Shown: in pieces, positions 55,110 to 64,000 of the stretch | How the letters are laid out: every line of letters begins with the position of its first letter | Position numbering within the stretch: the first letter of the stretch is position 1 | DNA from: Arthonia radiata | Lineage: Eukaryota; Ascomycota; Arthoniomycetes; Arthoniales; Arthoniaceae | Direction: 5' to 3' | Assembly: GCA_002989075.1 (NCBI GenBank) | Contig: PSQN01000013.1 | Location: forward strand, 1,088,379 to 1,152,378 | DNA: 64,000 nt | The notes under the pieces: generated by a model | Database searches by the model: none | What the model saw: only the letters and a program-made list of their open reading frames with translations | Told to the model about the DNA's origin: nothing | Made by a program: the position numbers and the translations under genes

Positions 55110-56955
55110 ATGTCGCTGCCCAATGGCATTTCAAAAGACGTTGACAAGATCGCTCGATCGAAAGAAGATCAGAAATACCTCCTCACTCGCTCCCTCCATA
55201 TCGATCCTCCCGTCGTCGAATCAGCCAAGGGTCTATACCTCTACCTGAAAGACGGGCGCCGCATACTAGATGCGTCGAGGTAAGTCTGATCTTCCTGCTG
55301 CTATCACAACATAAAGACATCTCAACCATCCACCCCGAACCAACCAAAACATCATCCACAACACCAGCCCTCAACAGCACTCCGCAACACACCTCCCTTA
55401 CTATCCACCACCTCCCTCCCACTCCCCCACTCCCCTCCCCCAACACCCCTTCCCTCCAACCACGCATTCTCTAACACCCCCCAGCGGCGCAGCCGTCTCC
55501 GCCCTAGGTCACTCGGACCCGCGCATCACCACAGCCATAATCTCCCAACTCTCCGCCTTCTCCTACACCAACAGCCTCCTCTTCTCGCACGCGCCCGGCG
55601 AAACCCTCGCCCGCCGTCTCTGCGAGTCCACAGGTGGCGCCATGACGCGCGCCTACTTCGTGGGGAGCGGCAGCGAGGCCATGGAGGCGGCGCTGAAGAT
55701 GGCGCGGCAGTATTGGGTTGAGCGGGGCGAGATGGGCCGGTGAGTTTTGTTCGGTTTGTGTTTAGGGTGGTAGGTGAGGGAGGCGTGAGAGGGGTGGTGT
55801 TGGGTTGGGTTGATGGGTTGGGTTTGTGGATTGGGTTGATGGGCTGATGACACCAGCACGCGGTTCGTGGCGCGGAAGGGGAGTTATCACGGTGAGTACG
55901 GCGGTATGCAGCGACTCTCGTTTTTCTTACCACTAGTCACCTCCTCCACGACGCTGCTGAATCCCACTACCGCCACGCCCGTCGCGCAGTGCCCCTGCTA
56001 ACCCACACCCACAGGTATCACCCTCGGCGCGCTCGCCGCATCAGGGCATCTCACCCGCCGGAAGATCTACGAGCCCCTGCTCAATTCCAACGTCTCTTTC
56101 GTGAGTGCATGCAACGCCTACCGCACCCGCCTCCCCACGGAAACCACACACGACTGCGTAACCCGCCTCGCCGCCGAGCTCGACACCCACTTCCAACGCC
56201 TCGGCCCAGAGACCATCTGCGCCTTCATCGCCGAGCCCGTCGTCGGCGCCGCGCTGGGGTGCGTGCCCGCCGTGCCGGAGTATTTCAAAGCCATCAAGGC
56301 AGTCTGCGAGAAGTACGGGATCCTGTTGGTGATGGACGAGGTGATGTGCGGGATGGGGCGGACGGGGAGCCTGCACGCGTGGGAGCAGGAGGGCGTGGTG
56401 CCGGATCTGCAGACGGTGGGGAAGGGGCTCGGGGCGGGGTATGTGCCGTTGGCGGGGTTGTTGGTGGGGAGGGGCGTGGTGGCGGTGTTGGAGGGGGGGA
56501 CGGGGGCGTTTAGTCATGGGCATACTTTCCAGGGGCATGCGCTGGCGTGTGCGGCGGCGGAGCGGGTGCAGGAGATTGTGGTGGAGGATGGGTTGTTGGA
56601 GAATGTGCGGAGAATGGGGGCGGTGCTGGAGAGGGGGTTAAAGGGGAGGTTGGGTGGGCATGCGAATGTGGGTGATATACGGGGGCGGGGGTTGTTCTGG
56701 GCGGTGGAGTTTGTGGAGGATAAGGAGGGTAAGAGGAGTTTTCCGCTTGAGAAGGGTGTGGCGTTGGGTGTGAGTGAGTTGGCGCTGAGTGAGGAGTACG
56801 GGATTGCGATTTATCCGGGGACGGGGAGTGGAGAGGATGGGATTTGTGGGGATCATGTGATTGTGAGTCCGCCGTATGTGGTGAAAGAGGAGGATATCTT
56901 GAAGATAGTAGACTTGACGACAAGGGTGGTTGAGAGATACTTTGAGGAGCAATGA
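55110..56955 (+). CDS. class III PLP-dependent aminotransferase
   Basis: Exons 55110-55279, 55485-55739, 55857-55891 (35 nt) and 56015-56955 give 466 residues. The fold-type I omega-aminotransferase signature is complete: VGSGSEAMEAALKMARQYW for phosphate binding, ARKGSYHGITLGALAASGH across introns 2 and 3, LLVMDEVMCGMGRTG with the PLP-ring Asp, and TVGKGLGAGYVPLAG with the Schiff-base Lys near residue 288. Such enzymes transfer amino groups from omega-amino acids such as GABA, beta-alanine or ornithine, or from adenosylmethionine-like donors. No presequence is visible, so it is probably cytosolic. The introns (205, 117, 123 nt) are longer than usual here, and intron 2 is a GGTTGGGTTGATG-type G/T repeat. 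Third positions are very GC-rich. Confidence 0.9.
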
Positions 56956-57592
56956 AGATTCAGATCGCCTGTCTTGGCCAGCTGACTGTGCATGGCATGA
57001 ATTCTGGTATACTCACGCCTATCTGTAGAATCACGCATGCACGGACTCTATGCCACTTTCGGTGCCTTGAGAAATCAGTATTGAAGAGCGTACATTAGCC
57101 TACATTACAGACTAAGTGAAATGTTGAGACTGCCACGCCGGTGCAAGGGTGTGATTCTAGCGTGCACGCACACTGAACACGACTTGACTGCTGGCTCATT
57201 AGTTGGTATATGCTCAGCTGGTGTGTATGTCAGGATGAGCGCCAAGCCATCAGCATCAAGAGTCCAATAAGACGGCTCGAGCCTTTGTGCATTGCAAGAC
57301 ATGCTCTGGCTCCGTCAGACCGATATTGAGTAGCTGGCTTTGAAAGCAGTAGTCAATGGCAGAAGCCTCCCACTTCACTTAGCGTAGAGGTGTCTGATGT
57401 TGGTCGGCAGTCTGCACTGACGTGTAGAGAATGTGATACTCACGCAAGCTAGGCCGCCTGTCGAGTATTTGTGGACGCTGTAGGCTTCCAGTTTGCGGCC
57501 GATTGGTCATGCGTGGACACTTCCCGGATGGCAGTGTCTTGCGTGGCCCGGCTAGATGCACTTGCCTCTTTTGTTGTTCGGTCGACGAGTTT
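56956..57592. other. convergent 3' region
   Basis: About 640 bases between the stops of the aminotransferase and DUF3176 genes. No supported gene or repeat. Confidence 0.5.
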
Positions 57593-60500
57593 CTAACCAT
57601 CGTCACTGGGCGCAAATTGCACTACGGTGTTTCTAGCGAACGTTTTCATCTTATCAGCGTGGAAAAGCTGCCCGTAGTTGTCGCTAGGCGGGGCTTGTAA
57701 ACCATGAAATAGGACCGGGAACACAGACGTCTGCCAACGCTCCTGACGTCGCGAAACGCCCCTCGCGATGACCGCGACCAGGAAGACGATGACCAAACAA
57801 GCCATCACGCAGGGGTAGGCGATCCAGCCCCACCTCACTCTGACACAAGTATCGTGTCGGTACATGATCCCTAATGTGGGCTCGCTATCACCAGGTGCTC
57901 CGTCGCGCCGAATCTGGGCTGAAAGACTGTTGGCCAGTGATTGGAAAGTGCTGTTGATGGCGTCAAAGAAAGGTTGCCCCTTTGCCAGATTTGATTCAGC
58001 AAGGGATTGGCTTGCATGGGTGCGAACTGAGGTTCCACAGAAGACTTGGTTATACTTTGGCCCACCTCATTGAGGATCTGTGCGGCTTCTACGGTGACAT
58101 TGCCGCTGAACACGGTCTTCAAATACGACGCGAGACCCTGGTAGCTGTAGCGATTCATGGTGTACGCACAGACTGGAGTAATGAAGTCATGTGGCCTATC
58201 GTATTGATATCCATCGTATTGATCAGCGACTGCATTTGCGCCAAACAGGTCCACCACGTCATTGAAGGCCACCCAGGAGCCGTCTGGGCCGAAAGGCGTG
58301 CCTAAGCCGATAAGACTGGCATTTTTGTTATCGACCAAGCAATCCTTGCGAGCAATTGTCATGAGCGGATAGCTTGTATTCAATGGCATGACGGTCGAGT
58401 TCAATACCACTTCAAGAAGCGTGCCATTGACAACATTGGTGGACAAGGTTTGTACACATGGTTTGACAGTGCATACAGCCGCACCCTTGCCTTGGCAAGG
58501 CCAAGTGGCGCTGTTCTTGGAATCGCATCCCGTGTGTGGAAGCCTCATGAACCCTGCATCGCTGCCATCGGAGGAGTGGGGGCTAAGGGTCAAAGTGTTA
58601 GTACGTTGACTTCTGAACAGCATTGTCACACCTTGTTCCAGCCGTGAAATCATGTGGCTTGTTATAACCGCCGGTAGAAATGCCACGGACGGATCTGCGA
58701 CAGATCAAAGACTCCGGAGCGTGAAAGCTGTGGACTTACCTATGGTGTGTCAGCATGATGCGTCCCGAAGAGAGCACGCACATTGAGTTTAAGGATGCTT
58801 CTGGAATGGCTAAATGCAGACAGCGCCAGCGTTTCAACGACTTCCAGCAGTTTTGAGTGCATGACGAAATACAGTACCGAGGTTGTGAACTTCAATGAGA
58901 GAGAGGAAGCACTTCCATGAGTAGGAGAATGCTTTCGAGATGAGTACATCAGGACAATGCCAGCGTTTCTACGCTTGAGAGTCGCTTGAGAGGACAGCAA
59001 TAGAAACAGTGTGGAGGCTGTTGACTTACTCATTAGTTTCGTTCTGGGCGGCTTCACCTTCTACAGGCATACCTCGCAGAAAACCCGACAGCACATAAAA
59101 ATCACCACCGTTGCTGCCCAGCTGCAGATACGTTGGCGATGTCTGTGTACAGCGATATCCCAAGCAATCCCGTGGTATCGAGGAAATCGACATTTGGGCA
59201 GTATCACCAGAACCACTTATCCCTGCGTCTGATGGTAGATGATAAGTCATGTTGAGGTATGTCTGGTTCAATATATAAGGGCCGTTTGTGTCCTCCTGTC
59301 GGCGACTTGGCAGTACAGTAGCCGTCGCACTGGAAGTTGCATATACTGCTGAAGAAATTGTGATGTTCTGAAATGTGCTGGCGTTCGTGAAAGTGATTTT
59401 GTGGCTGACATCGGCACAGGAGTTGCAAAAGCCCAAAGTGTCAAAGTTGGGGAAGCTACAGTTGCCAGTTAGACAAGACGGCACGACTGAAAAGTCATCT
59501 GGTCCGCCAAAGAAGCCTTGATTGATAGCTCTTTGCATGTTCAGAGACGTCTGATAAGTTCCTATCTCGTTTGGCGGAACCACATTGTACACGTTAGTTC
59601 GAATGGTGCTTCCGTTGGCTGATTCGACAGCCCGCGGGCAACTGATCGTGGTGACCTGAATCGCCGTCGTTAGCACAATCGGTTGGAACAGCCTGCAAAA
59701 TGGCGTTCTGCAAGAGTTTCAGATATGTGGGTCAGGCTGTAATGCAGAAAGTGAACGCTAGACGCATACCAGTTGCTGAGCAAAGGGGTCGAAGATCAGC
59801 GTCGCTAGAACGGCTAGAGCTCCGAAAGACGCCCAGAGAGCACTATTAATTATCAACATGCAACCGGCACTAACAATGAGAACGTTCCTAACCCTTTGCC
59901 CAGAGTAACAATGAATACCGCTGAGCCTTGCGCTCCACGGCTGGCTTGATCGAAGACGTCAAATTCCAAGAGTTTCCGTTCAGAGCGAAACCACGTCCAC
60001 TTCAACTGACCAAGTCCTTCAAAATCAGGTTGGGTAAGCTGACCGGTGGACATCTTGAGATAAATTACGTACCATTGGCAAGGACATAGCCGGCAGCGAC
60101 TTTGGTGATGAGTGCGTAGATGGCAATCAAAGCGTTGACCGTGATCCCAAGACCCTACGGCTCAAAAGGTCAGCAGAATGTAAGAGCATATATAACAGAG
60201 GACATTTAGTTTCCAGATGGCCACATTCCGGCAGTGTCAGGGACTCGGCCGATGACAGCTTATCACGAAACCACATAAGCAGGAGCGCAGAGACTGTCGA
60301 CTTACCCAATGTCGTGAAAGCTGGCCATCCTGCTGGTGTACGGTGACTAGCAAAGCAACGACGGTCGCCACTATGAGCAGACACGCCAAAAACTCTCTCC
60401 ACCACGACAGAATGATCTTTCGCCTGCCTTGGAGAGACCCGACAAAAGGGAACGGGCCGCTATGGTTACGTTTCCAAGCGTGGCGCCCTTTTCCGGCGGT

Positions 60501-60602
60501 ATCATTTGATGCGGGGCGTGAGGCTGGCTGCAAAGTGTCAGTCTCTCCGGGTTCTTCTTGAATGGCCTGCTCGTTCGCTATCGTCCCAGGCGCTTGAGCC
60601 AT
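57593..60602 (-). CDS. DUF3176 membrane protein
   Basis: Seven exons on the minus strand: 60602-60306, 60154-60073, 60016-59893, 59842-59770, 59655-59030, 58582-58066 and 57979-57593. They give 701 residues with consistent phases. DUF3176 marks: WREFLACLLIVATVVALL (TM1), GITVNALIAIYALITKVAAG (TM2), GLGQLKWTWF plus FDQASRGAQGS, FGALAVLATLIFDPFAQQL (TM3), a large extracellular loop with many Cys and N-glycosylation sites, and YRHDTCVRVRWGWIAYP before the last helix. The family is fungal and uncharacterised. The intron before exon 6 is long (447 nt) and contains open stretches, so a small extra exon is possible. The donor of the last intron (GTGGGC) is atypical, so that boundary is tentative. 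Confidence 0.8.
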
Positions 60603-61783
60603 GAAGCTACGAGATCCAGCAAGAGCATCGAGCTTTCAGCGAGTAGGTCACATCAGAACCTCGAAGAAAGACAGGCGGCATTATAAGAGAGCCCTTGCGG
60701 ACCGGACACGGACGGGAGGTACGAAGCTGCGCATGCCAGAAAAGACATGCTGGAGCCGGAAGGCAACAACTGAGAGCAGCGAGTCAAGCGTTGAAGGCAG
60801 AATGCACGAAGCCTGGAGGAGAAAGACGGGCTGTAAGCGCTGCTCAAGGGGGTTTTTGATTCGCATCTTCGGTCAGCGAGGCAGACATGTCGGTGGCGAG
60901 GTGCGTTGGGAGAACGTACTGTCGCATGCTGTAGGTGAGTAGAGGGGCAGGGGATAATGGGAAGGTACCAAAACAATGCCAAGCTCCGGATGAGGAACAG
61001 GCACCCCCAAGTCTCACTAACTTCATTGCAACGCATTCGTTCTCGTGCGACGTCTGCTCGCTTTTCTCAAGCGCGCGTTGGCTGGATGCGATCTGGCTGT
61101 TGGCGCGTCTGTTCGTCTTGCAGATGCCAAGCTGCAGCATCGTCTCAGACAGGCGCACCCCCTTGTCAGCTTCACTATCGTCGGCTCGCCCCCGAAACCG
61201 TCGCCGCTGGGTTGTTGTTGACTGCGCGTAGAGTGCTCGTACTTTGCAACGTGTCTAGCATGCTTTGCCGCAGAAGATTGTTGAGGGACAGTCATCGCTT
61301 GTAGAAGCAGAAGCAAACTTACATGCCCACCTCGAAACGAAAATAGCAAGCACTAATCAAAAACCACGCCCCACCAGAAAGTGCCCTAGAGCATTGGCGA
61401 GGGGTGCCTTGATCCAAGGTTCCCTAGGCTCGTCGCGTCCCAGCCAAGGGGCACTTGCCTTGGCGTACGGACCGCTCCTGTCCTATCAAGATTCTCAAAC
61501 TCCTTCAAACTCCCTGCAGCACCTTTCTGGTTCTTTCTTCTCCTTCACTGCACAACTCATCAGCATCTGCTACAATAGCATTGTCAGTTCTGGTACTCTT
61601 TCTGATATCGTCGGCTTCCTTCTGGTCGATGATCACGCTCGTTTGACTTGTTGCTCGTTGCTGCATCTGCTCCGGCGTTACGGTTAATTCTCAAAGCCCC
61701 CCTGCTACTGCTCCGGTAGCAGTTGAAGCCCGCTTCTTCTTCATCTCCAACAACCACAGCACCGCCATCACACATTGTCAGCC
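60603..61783. other. divergent intergenic region
   Basis: About 1.2 kb between the starts of the DUF3176 and MscS genes. It has a C/T-rich stretch near 61500-61760, probably the leader of the channel gene. Overlapping frames carry no features. Confidence 0.5.
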
Positions 61784-64000
61784 ATGGCTAGTCCTGCCGA
61801 TGAACGAGAGGAGCTCCGCTTCCATCGTAACGGCGAACGCTCCTCCGATGAAGAAGGCACGGTCGTGGATGACAATGGAACGCCTCACCGTCTAGGAAGC
61901 TCACGCACCATCGAGCCAAAAGCCAGCCAGCAGTTCCTCTCTCCACTGAAGACAACGACCACCGCGAAATCAAAGTCCGACGACTACATGTCACAAATGG
62001 CATCTCCGACTAACACCCGCGAACAAGCCCATCGTCTGGATGATGATCTGCAAATGCTGCAAGTCGAACGTGCTGTCTCAGCAGACTTGGAAACCCAGAC
62101 GACAGCCGGTGACAGAGGCACGTCGAATGCGAGATCCTCAAAGACTCGCTCACGCGTCCGACGTGAAGAGGTCATTGACGAGTTCGACACGGCTACCAAC
62201 CCGTTACATGAGCGGACTCAGGTCTACAAGCCCCCCGAGAATCCGGAAAACGCTTTCGCCAAGTTCTTCAAGTCGGTACACAACTCCAACTGGGTCGTGC
62301 GTTACGTAACTTACATCGCGCCATTGGTTCTCATCCTTCTCGTACCCATCCTGATCGGTTTCCTATTGCCTGCGGCGAAAGGATCCTCGGTCGGTGGCGT
62401 AGAGATGGAGTGGTTCTGCATATGGCTACTGGTTGTTTGGCTGACTCTCTGGGCTGGTCGTGTAAGTTGAAGTCCCCTTCGATCTCCAATCTTTGTCTGG
62501 TCCTAACGTCTATCATCAGGTTCTTGCCAAGTGTTTGCCATGGCCAATTGGTCTCATATCGAGCCTCTTCACGAACAATAGCAAGAAGTGGCGGGACATG
62601 TCCAAGCAGCTTGAGGTGGCTGCTACAATCTTCTTCTGGCAGCTGGGTGTTGAGATCTCTTTCCTTCCGATCATGAGGTCGCACCGAAGTCGCCCAGGTG
62701 CCGACCTCAAGTGGACGGGAACGATGAACAAGGTCCTCATCTCTTTCCTCGTTGCTGGTATCCTGAATTTCGCAGAGAAGATTATCATTCAGCTCATTGC
62801 GATTAGCTTTCATTTGAGAACTTATTCGGACCGGATTGAGATCAACAAGTTTCAGATCGGAAGTTTGACGAAGCTATACCAGTACTCAAAAATCAAAATT
62901 GCCATGGAAGACTCCGAGTTCGAAGTGCCCTCAGGTGGTGGCCACAATAGCGGCAATAATTCTGGTGCGATAACACCTGGCCAATATGTCGAGAAAGCCC
63001 AAAAGACCACCAAAGAGGCGTTCAACAAATTTGGTGACGCAGCTGGCAAGATCGCTGGTGATTTCACCGGCAAGGCTGTCAAGCAGAGCGGCCATCCACA
63101 CCAAGTCGTCCTTAGCTTGCTCTCAACTCCAGGTGGCAGCCAAGTCCTTGCTCGAAGACTATACAGAACCTTCAACAGGCCAGACACGGAATTTGTGGAC
63201 TCTTCAGATCTCACGGATGCATTCGACAACAACGACGAAGCAGAAGCCGCTTTCACTATGTTTGATAAAGATATGAACGGCGACATTTCCATGGAAGAAC
63301 TGGAAGCTGTCTGCGTTGAGATTGGTCGCGAACGCAAGTCGATTACCGCATCGCTCAAGGATTTGGACTCCGTGGTCAGCAAACTTGATGACTGCTTCAC
63401 ATTCATGGTCGCTGTCATTGTCATACTCGTCTTCATCTCGCTTATCTCGACTTCCGCCGCCGGTGTCCTCACCAGTGCTGGTAGTGCCGTCCTGGCTCTC
63501 TCCTGGCTTTTTAGCGCAACGGCCCAGGAGTTCTTGCAGTCCATTATCTTCGTATTCGTCAAGCACCCCTTCGACGTTGGGGACCGTGTGACGGTATACG
63601 GGAATACCGGAGCTTCGTTGACGGGCGATGATTACTTCGTAAAGGAAATCTCGCTTCTCTATACGGAGTTCAAGAAGTTAGAAGGCCACGTCGTTCAAGC
63701 ACCGAACAGTTACCTTAATCAGCTATTCATTCTCAACATGCGACGTTCTGGCGGTCTTGCCGAAGCTGTACCGCTAATCCTCAAGTATGGCACCTCCTTG
63801 GACCAAATTGACAAGCTGCGCCAGAATCTGTTGGACTTCGTCAAGAGTGAGAAGCGCGAGTACCAGTCCAACATCCTTACCGAGCTCAGACAGATTGATG
63901 AGGTGCACTCCATCACTCTGAACGTCATCTTCTTCTTTAAGTCCAACTGGCAGAACGAGTTGCTACGTTTGCAGCGCCGTAACAAGTTCATTTGCGCTCT
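61784..64000 (+). CDS. MscS-type mechanosensitive channel with EF-hand (partial, runs off the right edge)
   Basis: Exon 1 is 61784-62461; a 58-nt intron with CTAAC leads to exon 2 at 62520, still open at 64000. About 719 residues are in view. The N-terminal 150 are charged and disordered. Then come TM helices from [19 protein letters not shown] near residue 170, an EF-hand loop ([13 protein letters not shown] near 474) and the MscS pore region: [20 protein letters not shown] with FDVGDRV following. The order helix bundle, EF-hand, MscS matches Schizosaccharomyces Msy1/Msy2, channels of ER and plasma-membrane-linked sites that shape Ca2+ after hypo-osmotic shock. Calcium control via the EF-hand is inference. 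The C-terminal domain is outside the window. Confidence 0.92.

Overview
The window looks like nuclear chromosomal DNA from a filamentous ascomycete (Pezizomycotina, most likely a Dothideomycete). Genes carry many short GT-AG introns, mostly 45-70 nt, with CTNAY-type branch points. The families fit: DASH subunit Spc19, a Med12/Srb8 subunit, a CFEM protein, a DUF3176 membrane protein, a fungal NCS1 permease and an EF-hand MscS channel. I see no rRNA, tRNA, CRISPR array, recognisable transposon or virus-derived element. Many exons are too short to show as long open frames, so several genes below were rebuilt by hand from splice sites, frame continuity and family motifs.

Layout. 0.7-5.2 kb: a DUF2235 hydrolase-like protein, a pyridoxamine-oxidase-like flavoprotein, an unrecognised two-exon gene and a NIPSNAP protein. 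6-7.6 kb: a CorA-like transporter with an in-frame TAG or an unusual 54-nt intron. 7.9-8.3 kb: a CCACCACTCCATC minisatellite. 9-16 kb: the Rab exchange factor Sec2, divergent from ADE1 (SAICAR synthase), which converges on a mitochondrial-carrier-like gene. 17-18.5 kb: two small unknown genes, one with five tiny exons. 19-27.5 kb: an Mba1/mL45-like protein, eIF1, a seven-exon Asterix homologue and Med12. 28.5-34.8 kb: an MFS transporter, lipoyl synthase, a SPOUT RNA methyltransferase, ATP synthase subunit j (Atp18) and Spc19.

34.8-40.1 kb is a gene-poor stretch whose only plausible coding content is four same-strand small cysteine-rich frames. 40-45 kb has an unknown 195-residue protein, Cms1 (ribosome biogenesis) and a secreted CFEM protein with a long SVTRSAG repeat tail. 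47.5-64 kb is dominated by membrane proteins: a PAQR/haemolysin-III receptor in eight exons, a 595-residue fungal membrane protein, an NCS1 permease next to a class III aminotransferase (a possible transport and catabolism pair), a seven-exon DUF3176 protein, and an MscS-type channel running off the right edge.

Most genes are housekeeping and arranged in divergent or convergent pairs with short gaps. The least explained parts are the small cysteine-rich set, the 75-residue five-exon gene, and the CFEM protein with its repeat tail.
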